Positions 19,321-28,277 of a DNA stretch of 64,000 nucleotides are shown here, piece after piece. Within the stretch, counting starts at the first letter, position 1. Every line of letters begins with the position of its first letter. The position numbers and the translations under genes are program-made. The notes under the pieces were generated by a model that did no database searches, had not been told where the DNA came from, and saw only the letters and a program-made list of their open reading frames with translations. The DNA is taken from assembly GCF_001463705.1 (NCBI RefSeq), contig NZ_BBWH01000015.1, positions 1-64,000 on the forward strand. Reading direction: 5' to 3'. The DNA comes from Aureimonas sp. AU12. Lineage in GTDB: Bacteria; Pseudomonadota; Alphaproteobacteria; Rhizobiales; Rhizobiaceae.

Positions 19321-22300
19321 TCAACGCAAGGGGCCGACGACCGAGACGCGGGTCTCGGCGGTCTGGCCGCGCCGCTCCGGCCGGTACATGTCCTCGACGC
19401 TCGCCGCCGGATGCACGAACTCGCCGGGCGAGAGCGCCCGCACGATGTAGGCAAAGCGCAGGCTGGCCGTGCTGCCCGCAGGCTTGTCCACGGCCGCCAG
19501 GAAGCGATCGCCGCGAAACTCGGTGTGGGCGGCCTCGAGGTTGAGATCGAGAAAGCCGAGCGCCGCCACGTCGCCGCCGCGCAGGATCGCGGGATTGTCG
19601 ATGGCAAAGCCCGCCGGCAGCGGATCGTCGATCATCAGCCGCGCCGGCGCGGTGTCGACCGGCAGCACATCGAGAACCGCCACGAGCCGTTCGCCCTCCG
19701 CGATCGCGGCCGGATCGGCCTCTGCGCCGTCGAGCGTGTAATAGCGCCGGGTGATCTCGTAGCCGGCGCTCATCGCGGGCAGCGCCTGCACCGGCACGCC
19801 CGCCAGCGTCACCGACGCGGCGACCGGCACCGGACCGCGATTTTCGATCGCAACGCCCGGTGCGAGCGCCCCCGCATCCAGTGTCGCGGCGTAGGTGCCT
19901 TCATGCGAGGCGCCGTCGATCGCGAGGCGAGGCGGGGCGGCGGCGATCTGCGCATGGGCCGCCAGCAGCGACCAGACGTCTTCCTGCGTCGAGGTCATGC
20001 GCTTGTCCGACCGCTCCTGCCCGACCTTGCGCGTCAGCGCGCCCAGATCGATGCCGTCGATGCCGGTTTCCAGCGCCAGGGTCGCCACGGCCGCGCCGTC
20101 GCGCAGCACTGTTCCGTAGTCGCTCCGGTCCGCCGCATCGCCGGCCCCTTGCGTCGCCGCGTCCACCGCCGTGCGGAACAGCGTCTCGGCGCGCACCCGG
20201 TCGCCGTAGAGGGCGAGCGCGGCGGCAAGCTGCGCCTGCGCCAACGGCGTCTTGAAGCCCGCCGCCTCGTTGTCGGCGGTGTATCTGAGGTCGCCGATCG
20301 CGGCCCGACCGTTGCGGGCCAGCACGTAGTAGGCATAGGCCGCCTTCCCCCAATCCGGCTGGTCCGGCAGGTAGGCGAGCTGGCTTCGCAGGTTGTCGAG
20401 CGCCAGCGTGAAGCCCTCGTCGGGCATGTCGTAGCCGGCCTCCCGGGCGCGGGTGAGGAAGTCGGTGACATAGGCATCGAGCCAGAGATCGCCGCTGCCC
20501 GGCGCCCAGAGGCCGAAGCCGCCGCTGGAATCCTGGTTGGCGAGAACGCTCTTGATCGCCGCGGCGACGCGCTCGCGCCGATCCGTGCCGCCGCCGGGCT
20601 TGGTGGAGAGACCCGCCGCCAGCACGGTGTCGTCGAGATAGAGCAGCGGCAGCGCCCGGCTGGTCAGCTGTTCCGTGCAGCCATACGGATACTGGTCGAG
20701 TGCGGCGACGACGCCCGCGAGATCGAACCCTCCGGGCGGCGTCACGGCGAGCGTGGCGCGAGCGGTGCCGGGCTGGAACTCGGTGAGAAGTTCGGAGCCG
20801 AGCCGCAGCCGGCCACCGTCGGCGGCGATTTCGAACCGGCTCTTCGTCACCGTACGCGGCTGGATCGAGCGGACGGGAAGCGCGAAGCTCTTGCGCAGCA
20901 CCGTGCCGTCCGGCGTCGTCAGGGCGAGTTCGAGCGCACCGTCGCCGGGCGCCAGAGCCTCGACCGGCACGAGAAGCCGCGCCCGGCCGTTCGGCGCGAG
21001 ATCGAGATCTGCCGCCTCGTTAGCGGCAATGCGTAGCGTGCCTTCGGCGCCGGTGAGCGCCAGATGCACGCGACCCGCCGGGCCGTCGACATGGTTGAGG
21101 TCGATCGCGATCCGCGAGGTGTCGCCGGGCGAGAGGAAGAGCGGTCGGCTCACCTGCGCCACCACGGGATCGCGCACCACGAGATCGGCGGAGGCCTCGC
21201 CGACGCCGGTCTTCGACCAAGCGAGCGCCATCAGCTTGAGGCTGCCGTTGAAGTCGGGCACGTCGAGCGTCACGTGCGCCCGGCCGTCGGCTCCCACCGC
21301 GACGACGCCCGAAAACAGCGCCACGAGATCGTCCATCGGCGGCGGGCTGACGCCGTCCGCGCCCGCATCGCCGCCCGAGCGCACCGAGCCGGGTGCGCCC
21401 TGCATGCGATCGATGAGCCGGCTGTAGAGGTCGCGGATCTCGACGCCGAGCCGGCGCTGGCCGAAATAGTAGTCCTGCGGCGAAGGCGGCGCGAAGCCGG
21501 TGATGTTGAGGATGCCGACATCCACCGCCGCGAGCGTCACGAAGGCGCTCTCCCCGGGCTTTACGCCCGCCAGCGTCACGCCGACCTCGACGGGACCGCG
21601 CGGCGCGATCCGCTCGGGCGCCTCGATCGCGACCGTCAGCGCCCGCTCGCCGGGCTCGACGCCGGCATGGGCGAGCCCCATCGCCCGGCCCGGCATCTGC
21701 CGCTGCGCGATGTCCATCGGCCGATAGAGCACCGCCGAGACATAGGCGCCCGGCCCCCAGTCGCGGGTGACGTCGAGCGTCACGTCGCCGCCGCCCAGCG
21801 GAATGTCGGCGCTCGCCATGGCGACGACGCGCTCGCTCATCACCAGCACCTGCGCCCGCCCGGCAAAGCGCGGCTCGACATGCACCACCGCCTTGTCACC
21901 GACGCGGTAGCGCGGCTTGTCGAGCGCGATCTTGAGAATGTCCGGCGTCTCCATCGAGCGGGCCGAAACGCTCCATCCGGCATCGAAGGCGATGCTGACG
22001 GGAAGTGCCGCGCCGGTGGGATCGGTCAGCACGAGTTCGTAGCCGCCCCAGTCGACGGGCAGCGAGAGGCGGGCCGGTGCGTCGGCAGTCAGATCGGCGG
22101 TGCCGCTGGCGACGCGGGCGACCCGCCGGGTCGGCTCGTAGTTCCAGCGCCCGTTCGCGGAGTACCATTGATAGTCCGTGGTCACGTGGTTCAGCACCCA
22201 TTGGGCACTGTTCAAAGCGATCCGCGCGCCGTCCGCGCCGATGGCCAGAAGTTCGAATCCGGCCTCACCGCCCTGTCCGAGCGCACCGTCGAAGAGCGGC

Positions 22301-24849
22301 CGGACGCCGAGGCGTGCTGCCGTGCCGAGCAACGGGCGCGCAGCCGTGCGCTCCACCGGTCGCCCGCCGGCGTCGGTGACGCGCAGTTGGACGGTGGCCG
22401 TCAGCGGTTTCGTCGTGGCCGGCACCTCGAAGGCGCCGGGTTCGACGCGCGTCCGCCCGTCCTCGCCGGTCGGCTCGGCCTCGAAGGGCAGGCGCAGCGC
22501 GGTCGGCATGTCGTCGGCGAGGCCGAACCGGACGCCGGGATAGGCGTCGAGCCCGGGTGCTGCCGCGAGCACCGTCTCGCCGGAAACGGCAAGCCCGGCG
22601 GCGGGCGCGCCGAAGAGGTAGCGCACCGCGAGCTCGATCGGCGGCGGGGCGGCGGGATCGATGGGACCGTCGGGTAACGTCAGGTCGAAGTCGATCGTCT
22701 CGGGGGCGAAATCCTCGACGCGAAGGCTGGTGGTCGCCAGCGCCGGCTGCTTGGGGTCGGTGAAGACGGCGAACCGCCAGAGACCGCGCATCGCGCCGCC
22801 CGGTAGGGGCAAGTCGAGGGCGAGACCGCCGGCGTCAGTGGCCCGCAGCACGAGGCGCCGGTCTTCGACGCCGTCGGGGCGGGTGAGGATGCCGGTGAGG
22901 GCGAGATCGTCCACCGCCTGCCCCCCGGCGTCGCGCACCAGCGCCGTCAGATGCACGGTGTCGCCGGCACGGTAGATGCCGCGCTCGGTGGTGAGGAAGA
23001 CGTCGAGCGCGCCCGCCGGCTCGCGGCCCTCGACGCCGCGATCGGTGAGATCGAAGGGCGCCGCGGTCATGTCGAGGAAGGAGAAGTCCTCGCCCGCCTC
23101 GCCCGGGTTGTCAGCGGCCTTCGGGCCGCTTGCCATCAAGACGGCCGGCCGGTCGCCGCCGGTGCCTTTCAGAAGGCCCGGCGCAAGGCGCGCATGTCCG
23201 TTCGCGTCGGTCTCGGCGGTGCCGAGGATCTCGTTGTTGACTGCCACGAGTTCGAGCGCGACCCCGGCAAGCGGCGCGGCGCTGCCGAGCGAGCGGGCGA
23301 AGACATGGAACCCGTCCTCGCCGGCAAAGCTAGTCAAGCCGATATCGGTGACGACGAACCATTGCGTCGCCAGCGTGTCCTCGTCGCTGCGCGCGTTGGC
23401 GGCCTTGGCGGCGAGAATGTAGACGCCGGGCCGGCGCTCCTTCCGGAGGGCGGCGACGGGAATTGCCGTCGTCACCTCCTCGTTGGCGACGCGCTTGACA
23501 TCGACGAAGCCGCTCCACACCGCCTCGCCGTCGGTGCCCTTCACTTCATCCAGGTCGTAGTCGCCCATCTGCGACAGGAAGCGGCTGGCGCCCATCGTGC
23601 GGGCGAGCGCGCGGTCGCCGATCCGCAGCAGCCGGGCCTCCACCACGTCGGTGTTGACGGTGGTCACTGGCATCGAGGCGTCGCCGCCGGCCGGCAGCAC
23701 GTAGGCATTGCCGGAGAGGCGCACCGAAGGATCGCGGTCGCGAACGTAGATCGAGACGTCGGCCGCCTTCGACAGGACCTCGCCGCTCGCCGCCGGTATG
23801 CCCTTTCGCGCCACCAGCCGGTAGCGCATGCCGTGGCGCACGCCCTCGACGCAGATCTGCGATCCGCTGGCGGTCACCGGCAGCGTGTCGCCGCCCTCCA
23901 CCGACAGGAAGTCGCCGGCCGTCTCGGACGCGGTGACGGCGGGGCTGAGCGGTTCGGAGAAGTTGAGGCAGATGCGCGGGCTCGCCGCATTGTTGTCGAC
24001 GCTGTTGTCGACGATGCGGAAGCCATGCGCGGCCACGGCGGCATCGAGCCGCCCGCGGGCGTCCAAGCGCTCCTCGATGCCGAGGCTGGCGCGCCAGACG
24101 CGAATAGCCTCCTTCCAGTCCTCGTTCGCCGCCATCGACTGGGCGAGGAAATCGAGCGCCGCCGCCTTCGCCTTGGTGTCGCCGGCCGTGAGATAGGCGT
24201 TGATCGCAGCGGGCTGGCGCAGCGCCGTGCTCGCCTGCATCGCTTCGTCATCGTCGGACGTGAAGGAGAGGCTCGAGAGCGTGAGGCCGAGCCAGGCGCG
24301 GGCGGATGACGGGTCGCGTCGCAGCGCCTCGCGATAGAGCGGGCTGGCGGCGCCGAAGTCGCGCCGCGCGAGCGCCGCGTCGGCCGCGGCCCAGAGCGCT
24401 TCGCCGGCGGGCGCCGCGGCGTCGCGGGCCTCTTGCGCAAGCCCCAGACGGAACTGGCGGGCCTCGTCGAGGGTAGATTTTGCGACGAAGGCGAGTTCCG
24501 CCGTCCGCTGGCGCAGTTCGTCCTCGCTGCCGGCGGGCGTGGCGGTCGCGATCCGTCCCGACACGGTGCCGGAAGCCGCACGAAGCTCGCCGACCTCCTC
24601 CTTCAGGAAGCACCAGCCCTTGGCGGTGTTGAAGGTGAAGGCCTGGCAGCGGTTGTCGGCGAGGCACGCGGTCTCGCAGAGGTTCTGGTCGGCATCCTTC
24701 AGGATGTCGTAGTCGTGCCCGTAATAGTCGGCGTCGGGCGCCGCGATGAGCGAGCGCTCCGGCCCCTGCGCCAGAGCGCTTCCGGCGGGAGCGAAGGCCA
24801 CCAGCCATGCGAAGACGAGGCTCGCGAACCGTCCGTGCCGCCGTGCCAT
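19321..24849 (-). CDS. Bacterial alpha-2-macroglobulin with N-terminal PAN domain
   Basis: Periplasmic protease-trapping protein, about 1842 residues. The signal peptide ends near residue 28 (AGSALAQ). There is no lipobox cysteine, unlike the E. coli lipoprotein homologue. A PAN/apple-like domain (about 40-95) has Cys-rich NLCETACLADNRCQAFTF...GWCFLKEE. MG/MG2 domains follow (MG2 region GALDVFLTTERGIYRAGDTV), then the thioester segment PYGCTEQL with Cys1391 and Gln1394, then alpha-solenoid and receptor-like domains. The CxEQ thioester is intact. ATGs at 24864 and 24849 are in frame; GGGAG lies properly before the second, so 24849 is preferred. It forms an operon with pbpC. Confidence 0.92.
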   Translation of the reverse strand: MARRHGRFASLVFAWLVAFAPAGSALAQGPERSLIAAPDADYYGHDYDILKDADQNLCETACLADNRCQAFTFNTAKGWCFLKEEVGELRAASGTVSGRIATATPAGSEDELRQRTAELAFVAKSTLDEARQFRLGLAQEARDAAAPAGEALWAAADAALARRDFGAASPLYREALRRDPSSARAWLGLTLSSLSFTSDDDEAMQASTALRQPAAINAYLTAGDTKAKAAALDFLAQSMAANEDWKEAIRVWRASLGIEERLDARGRLDAAVAAHGFRIVDNSVDNNAASPRICLNFSEPLSPAVTASETAGDFLSVEGGDTLPVTASGSQICVEGVRHGMRYRLVARKGIPAASGEVLSKAADVSIYVRDRDPSVRLSGNAYVLPAGGDASMPVTTVNTDVVEARLLRIGDRALARTMGASRFLSQMGDYDLDEVKGTDGEAVWSGFVDVKRVANEEVTTAIPVAALRKERRPGVYILAAKAANARSDEDTLATQWFVVTDIGLTSFAGEDGFHVFARSLGSAAPLAGVALELVAVNNEILGTAETDANGHARLAPGLLKGTGGDRPAVLMASGPKAADNPGEAGEDFSFLDMTAAPFDLTDRGVEGREPAGALDVFLTTERGIYRAGDTVHLTALVRDAGGQAVDDLALTGILTRPDGVEDRRLVLRATDAGGLALDLPLPGGAMRGLWRFAVFTDPKQPALATTSLRVEDFAPETIDFDLTLPDGPIDPAAPPPIELAVRYLFGAPAAGLAVSGETVLAAAPGLDAYPGVRFGLADDMPTALRLPFEAEPTGEDGRTRVEPGAFEVPATTKPLTATVQLRVTDAGGRPVERTAARPLLGTAARLGVRPLFDGALGQGGEAGFELLAIGADGARIALNSAQWVLNHVTTDYQWYSANGRWNYEPTRRVARVASGTADLTADAPARLSLPVDWGGYELVLTDPTGAALPVSIAFDAGWSVSARSMETPDILKIALDKPRYRVGDKAVVHVEPRFAGRAQVLVMSERVVAMASADIPLGGGDVTLDVTRDWGPGAYVSAVLYRPMDIAQRQMPGRAMGLAHAGVEPGERALTVAIEAPERIAPRGPVEVGVTLAGVKPGESAFVTLAAVDVGILNITGFAPPSPQDYYFGQRRLGVEIRDLYSRLIDRMQGAPGSVRSGGDAGADGVSPPPMDDLVALFSGVVAVGADGRAHVTLDVPDFNGSLKLMALAWSKTGVGEASADLVVRDPVVAQVSRPLFLSPGDTSRIAIDLNHVDGPAGRVHLALTGAEGTLRIAANEAADLDLAPNGRARLLVPVEALAPGDGALELALTTPDGTVLRKSFALPVRSIQPRTVTKSRFEIAADGGRLRLGSELLTEFQPGTARATLAVTPPGGFDLAGVVAALDQYPYGCTEQLTSRALPLLYLDDTVLAAGLSTKPGGGTDRRERVAAAIKSVLANQDSSGGFGLWAPGSGDLWLDAYVTDFLTRAREAGYDMPDEGFTLALDNLRSQLAYLPDQPDWGKAAYAYYVLARNGRAAIGDLRYTADNEAAGFKTPLAQAQLAAALALYGDRVRAETLFRTAVDAATQGAGDAADRSDYGTVLRDGAAVATLALETGIDGIDLGALTRKVGQERSDKRMTSTQEDVWSLLAAHAQIAAAPPRLAIDGASHEGTYAATLDAGALAPGVAIENRGPVPVAASVTLAGVPVQALPAMSAGYEITRRYYTLDGAEADPAAIAEGERLVAVLDVLPVDTAPARLMIDDPLPAGFAIDNPAILRGGDVAALGFLDLNLEAAHTEFRGDRFLAAVDKPAGSTASLRFAYIVRALSPGEFVHPAASVEDMYRPERRGQTAETRVSVVGPLR

Positions 24850-24864
24850 CGCGTTCGCTCCCAT

Positions 24865-24879
24865 CCGATCCCGGATCGG
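24865..24879. promoter_or_regulatory. Palindrome CCGATCC-C-GGATCGG
   Basis: Perfect 7-bp arms around one central base, directly upstream of the alpha-2-macroglobulin start region. The position fits an operator or a leader hairpin near the ribosome-binding site. The rest of the 195-bp gap to the DUF2218 gene shows nothing else convincing. Confidence 0.35.
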
Positions 24880-25044
24880 AGCGTAGGAGAGAAGCCCCCC
24901 TCACCACAAGCGCCGGGTTTCGCCTGCAGCGCGAAAACTGCCGATATGCCGAGGCCCGAGCGAACGCAAGGACAGCGCCGCGTCGCCCTGCGAGGCTGAT
25001 GCGCTGGCCGTCAGCCGCCACCCCGCCCCATCACGCGCCTCGCC

Positions 25045-25353
25045 TCAGGCGGCGCGCCAATCCACCGCCAGCATCTCGCGGAAGGCGAAGCGTTCGAGAT
25101 GGCGCACCACGACATCCTGAAGCTGGGGCATGTCGGTGGCCTGCGGCGCGTCGAGCATCAGCCGCAGGATCGCCTCCCCGGCTTCCAGCCGGCAGGTGCC
25201 GATCGTGAACTCGATCCGGCCCCCCGTCTGGTCGAAGGCGACGGGGCGCTTGTGGGCGAAATGCTTGCAGAGCTGCTGCAGGTAGCGGCTGGCTTGCGGG
25301 GTCGCGATATCCGCCACGCTGGCGGCAGCCGTCTTGAGGTCGGGCGCGTCCAT
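25045..25353 (-). CDS. DUF2218 domain protein
   Basis: 102-residue protein matching the DUF2218 pattern: RYLQQLCKHFAHKRPVAFD, GRIEFTIGTCRLEAG and a C-terminal HLERFAFREMLAVDW. The domain is often found next to or fused with siderophore-interacting ferric reductases, suggesting a role in iron or metal handling. The biochemical function is not established. It overlaps the PadR regulator gene by one base (stop of one, start of the other), so they form one operon. No ferric reductase gene is present nearby. Confidence 0.85.
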   Translation of the reverse strand: MDAPDLKTAAASVADIATPQASRYLQQLCKHFAHKRPVAFDQTGGRIEFTIGTCRLEAGEAILRLMLDAPQATDMPQLQDVVVRHLERFAFREMLAVDWRAA

Positions 25354-25952
25354 CAGCTGCGCTCCACGGCCTTGGCGGCCTCGTCGAGCGCGTTGGCGAT
25401 CGCCTCGGCGCTGGCCGCATCGAGCGTGCCGGCCCGGAAGCGCAGCCGCATGGCGAGCTTCAGGTTCTCCATCGCCCGCTCCACCGGCGGCGGCATCGGC
25501 GGGCGCCCACCGCCCATGCCGGCGGCTTGCGCGGCGCGCGACAGGAGATCGTCGGCCGCTGCCCGGTTGGCGACGAGAAAAGCCTCGCCTTCGGGTGTCA
25601 CGCGGTAGCTCTTGCGATTGCCCGGCGCCGGCTCGACGCTGGCGTATCCCATGTCCTCCAGCCAGGCGAGCGTCGGGTAAATCACCCCGGGGCTCGGGCT
25701 GTAACTGCCGGCGAAGCGCTCCTCGATCGCCTTGATTAACTCGTAGCCGTGGCTCGGGCCCTCGGCCAGCATGGCGAGGATGAGCAGGCGCAACTCGCCA
25801 TAGTCGAAGAGCCGGCCGCCGGGCCGACCGCCGCGACGATGGCCGCCATGGCGCCCGCGATGGTCTTCGGCTTCGGGATGGTGGTGGCGATGATGGGAAA
25901 GGTGAAAGTCGCGGCCGAAGCCGGTGTGGTCGTCGTGATGATGGTGTTTCAT
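25353..25952 (-). CDS. PadR-family metal-responsive regulator (YqjI-like)
   Basis: 199-residue PadR regulator. Residues 1-39 contain 14 histidines (HHHHDDH, HHRHHH), as in the nickel-responsive repressor YqjI. The winged HTH follows (about 49-125): GELRLLILAMLAEGPSHGYELIKAIEE, SPSPGVIYPTLAWLEDMGY and RKSYRVTPEGEAFL. The C-terminal helical dimerisation part spans about 145-199. YqjI represses a ferric reductase gene in E. coli; here the co-transcribed partner is DUF2218. The His-rich head very likely binds Ni or another transition metal. AT-rich dyads just upstream suggest autoregulation. Confidence 0.88.
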   Translation of the reverse strand: MKHHHHDDHTGFGRDFHLSHHRHHHPEAEDHRGRHGGHRRGGRPGGRLFDYGELRLLILAMLAEGPSHGYELIKAIEERFAGSYSPSPGVIYPTLAWLEDMGYASVEPAPGNRKSYRVTPEGEAFLVANRAAADDLLSRAAQAAGMGGGRPPMPPPVERAMENLKLAMRLRFRAGTLDAASAEAIANALDEAAKAVERS

Positions 25953-25957
25953 AAGGT

Positions 25958-25996
25958 CGATATAGATCTCGTCCTATCGTGAATCAAGATATATCT
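25958..25996. promoter_or_regulatory. Candidate PadR operator/promoter region
   Basis: AT-rich island immediately upstream of the His-rich PadR gene. It contains CGATA-N12-TATCG (25958-25979) and the perfect palindrome AGATATATCT (25987-25996). PadR/YqjI proteins bind AT-rich inverted repeats in their own promoters. The composition contrasts sharply with the surrounding DNA. Assignment as autoregulatory operator is inference. Confidence 0.5.
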
Positions 25997-26117
25997 GGAC
26001 CTATGTCGAACGAAGCTCGATGGTCGGCTCTCGTACGCATTCCGATCTCACCGGCATCGGCGAATGGAGGATGTCTCGCGTAATGGACGATGGCTCCGGG
26101 CTTGGGCATGATCGGGC

Positions 26118-26441
26118 ATGAAGCTCGCGTCCCTCGTCCTGGTGCTGGTGTCCTGCGCGCCCGTTGCGGCGGGAGAGACGGCGTTGCGGCCCGTGCGGAT
26201 CATGGATGCGGCGATCCCCTCGCCGACCCCGTTTCGCAGCGTCGCGGCCGGTTCGCTCGCTCGCCCGCTGGCGCCGACCCGGCCGTCGGAGGCCGATCGC
26301 TTTCGCCGCGACTTCCTTCTCATCCGTCGCCAGTCCGGCACGATCTGGCGCATTCTCATGCCCCGACGACTTCCAAACGAGGCCGTGTTCGACGACAAGA
26401 CCCGTACGGCCGCGTCCGCGGGATCCCCTGCCGTTCGATAG
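26118..26441 (+). CDS. Putative small secreted protein
   Basis: 107-residue ORF beginning with a plausible signal peptide (MKLASLVLVLVSCAPVAAGE, cleavage near 19). A Pro/Arg-rich mature part follows with FRRDFLLIRRQSGTIWRILMP. No family recognised. The cysteine at 13 is not in a good lipobox. The start has no clear Shine-Dalgarno and an antisense ORF of similar length overlaps, so it may not be real. If it is not, 25953-26589 is a 637-bp gap holding only the PadR promoter and the dyad at 26471. Confidence 0.35.
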   Translation: MKLASLVLVLVSCAPVAAGETALRPVRIMDAAIPSPTPFRSVAAGSLARPLAPTRPSEADRFRRDFLLIRRQSGTIWRILMPRRLPNEAVFDDKTRTAASAGSPAVR

Positions 26442-26470
26442 GAAACCGGCGGGGTCGTCCGTGAAGCGTC

Positions 26471-26487
26471 AACCACGCTTCGTGGTT
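26471..26487. other. Hairpin AACCACG-CTT-CGTGGTT
   Basis: Perfect 7-bp arms and a 3-nt loop between the two small secreted-protein ORFs. It could terminate transcription of the upstream ORF or be an operator; no long T run follows on either strand. Confidence 0.4.
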
Positions 26488-26589
26488 TGGATGGGGTCTT
26501 AACGCCGGCGTGGGGGCGCGGGGTGTAGGGCGGATCTCGTCCGGTTCAGGCTGCCGGCACCGTCATCCCAGCCTGCCAAGGCCTCCGCC

Positions 26590-26907
26590 ATGAAGCGCAT
26601 CCTCGCCGCCGCCGCCGTTCTTACGGGGCTCGCCTCCGCCGCCTCCGCGGCGACCATCGACTTCACGTTCAAGAATTCGACCTCCTCGCCGGTCGAGGAG
26701 TTCTACCTGTCGCTGCCGACCACCGACAATTGGGAGGAGAACCTCGTCACCAGCCCGGTTCAGCCGGGCCAGAAGGTGATCTCGTCGATCACCGATACCG
26801 GCAGCTGCCTCTACGACGTGAAGACCGTGTTCGCGGACGGCGAAAGCACGGAAGATCGCGGCTGGGACTTCTGCGCCGATCCCGACTACGAGATCGAGGA
26901 AGAGTAG
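26590..26907 (+). CDS. Small secreted protein of unknown function
   Basis: 105-residue protein with a clear signal peptide (residues 1-20, cleavage after ASAAS-A). The acidic, beta-rich mature part is TIDFTFKNSTSSPVEEFYLS, DNWEENLVTSPVQPGQ and SCLYDVKTVFADGESTEDRGWDFC. Two cysteines could form one disulfide. The pattern (N-terminal beta strand, a W-E-E-N-L segment, then C..D...DG......C) resembles small uncharacterised secreted proteins of alphaproteobacteria. I do not know the function. It is monocistronic and converges with the oxidoreductase gene. Confidence 0.75.
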   Translation: MKRILAAAAVLTGLASAASAATIDFTFKNSTSSPVEEFYLSLPTTDNWEENLVTSPVQPGQKVISSITDTGSCLYDVKTVFADGESTEDRGWDFCADPDYEIEEE

Positions 26908-26918
26908 GTCTCGGAACC

Positions 26919-26954
26919 GGGCGGGCGCGAGGCTTCGAAGCAGCTTGCCCGCCC
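26919..26954. terminator. Bidirectional terminator-like hairpin
   Basis: Arms GGGCGGGC and GCCCGCCC enclose a smaller GCTTCGAAGC hairpin. It lies in the 60-bp gap between two convergent genes. There is no T run, so factor-independent termination is uncertain, but the position suits transcript 3' ends from both sides. Confidence 0.45.
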
Positions 26955-26967
26955 TGCCCTGAAACCG

Positions 26968-28143
26968 TCAGCCGATCAACGGCGTCCAGCGGCTGTCGGC
27001 CTTCGAGGAGCGCACGCAGGCGTCCACGAAGCGCATGGCGAGAAGGCCGTCGGCGGCAGTGGGGAACAGGACGCCCTCGGGGGTCGCCTCGCCGTCCTGC
27101 GCCGCGCGGATCGCGGCCCCCGCCTCGCGGTAGATCGTGGCGAAGCCTTCGAGATAGCCCTCCGGGTGGCCGCCGGGGGTGCGGGTGACGCGCGCGGCCG
27201 CCGCACCCGCGCCTGCGCCGCCGCGCGTCATCAACTGCTTGGGCTCGCCGAACCGGGTGAACCAGAGCTGGTTCGGGTTCTCCTGATGCCATTCGAGCCC
27301 GCCGCGCTCGCCATAGACCCGCAGCGTCAGCCCGTTCTCATGGCCGGGCGCCACCTGGCTCGCCCAGAGCATGCCCTTCGCGCCGCCGGCAAAGCGCAGC
27401 ATCACGTGGTCGTTGTCGTCGAGCCGACGACCGGGCACGAAGGCGGTGAGATCGGCCGCCACCGCGTCGAGCGTCAGGCCGGTGACGAAGGAGAGAAGGT
27501 TAAAGGCATGCGTGCCGATGTCGCCGAGCGCGCCGCCCGCGCCCGCCTTTTCGGGATCGACCCGCCATTCCGCCTGCTTGGACCCGCTACTTTCGGCCGC
27601 TTCCGTCAGCCAGTCCTGCGCATACTCGGCCTGCACGACGCGGATCGAACCGAGCTCTCCGGCCGCCACCATCTCACGGGCCTGGCGCACCATCGGATAG
27701 CCGGTGTAGTTGTGGGTGAGGACGAAGATCCGCCCCGAGCCCTCGGCCAGGCGAGCCAGTTCCACCGCCTCGTCGAGCCTGGCCGTCAGCGGCTTCTCGC
27801 AGAGGACATGGATGCCGGCCTCCAGAAACGCCTTGGCCGGGCCGAAATGCATGTGGTTGGGCGTCACGATCGCCACGGCGTCGATGCCGTCCTCGCGCGC
27901 GGCCTCCGCGCTCGCCATCTCGTTGAACGAGGCGTAGGCGCGGTCCGGGTCGATGCCGAGTTCGGCGGCCGACGCCTTGGCCCGCTCGGGATCCGACGAG
28001 AAGGCGCCGGCAACCAGCGTGAACTCGCCGTCGATGCGCGCGGCGATGCGATGCACCGCGCCGATGAACGCGCCCTGCCCGCCGCCCACCATCCCGAGCT
28101 TGAGCGGGCGCCGGGCCGCCGTCGATGTCGAAGCCGCAACCAT
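26968..28143 (-). CDS. Gfo/Idh/MocA family oxidoreductase
   Basis: NAD(P)-dependent sugar or inositol dehydrogenase-like protein, 391 residues. The N-terminal Rossmann fold has LGMVGGGQGAFIGAVHR. The catalytic EKP motif is in HVLCEKPLTARLDEA. The C-terminal domain contains GGALGDIGTHAFNLLSFVTG with the conserved Asp/His pair. Start choice: GGGAGG abuts an ATG at 28149 and lies 6 nt before ATG 28143, so 28143 is preferred. The preceding gene on the strand encodes a sugar isomerase/epimerase, a common partner in cyclitol or rare-sugar degradation. Longer frames reaching 29157 are spurious. Confidence 0.9.
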   Translation of the reverse strand: MVAASTSTAARRPLKLGMVGGGQGAFIGAVHRIAARIDGEFTLVAGAFSSDPERAKASAAELGIDPDRAYASFNEMASAEAAREDGIDAVAIVTPNHMHFGPAKAFLEAGIHVLCEKPLTARLDEAVELARLAEGSGRIFVLTHNYTGYPMVRQAREMVAAGELGSIRVVQAEYAQDWLTEAAESSGSKQAEWRVDPEKAGAGGALGDIGTHAFNLLSFVTGLTLDAVAADLTAFVPGRRLDDNDHVMLRFAGGAKGMLWASQVAPGHENGLTLRVYGERGGLEWHQENPNQLWFTRFGEPKQLMTRGGAGAGAAAARVTRTPGGHPEGYLEGFATIYREAGAAIRAAQDGEATPEGVLFPTAADGLLAMRFVDACVRSSKADSRWTPLIG

Positions 28144-28277
28144 GTCCATCCTCCCGAAGACGCCGGCCTCTTCCAGCCGCGCCCATGTTCTCGTCGGCTC
28201 GCGCCGGCTTTGGGTCTCCCGGCTCGCCCGTCTGGGGCTCTTGCCGTTCTTCCAGCGGTCGATAGGACGGCGAGCGC

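Noticed and set aside
18850-24309. Several 300-700 codon plus-strand frames opposite pbpC and alpha-2-macroglobulin
   Set aside because: They are low-complexity antisense frames without recognisable domains, while the minus strand has complete catalytic and thioester motifs.
26048-26476. 142-codon minus-strand ORF opposite the small secreted-protein candidate
   Set aside because: Arg/Ser-rich, no signal peptide or motif and no ribosome-binding site. It weakens confidence in the plus-strand ORF but is itself less convincing.
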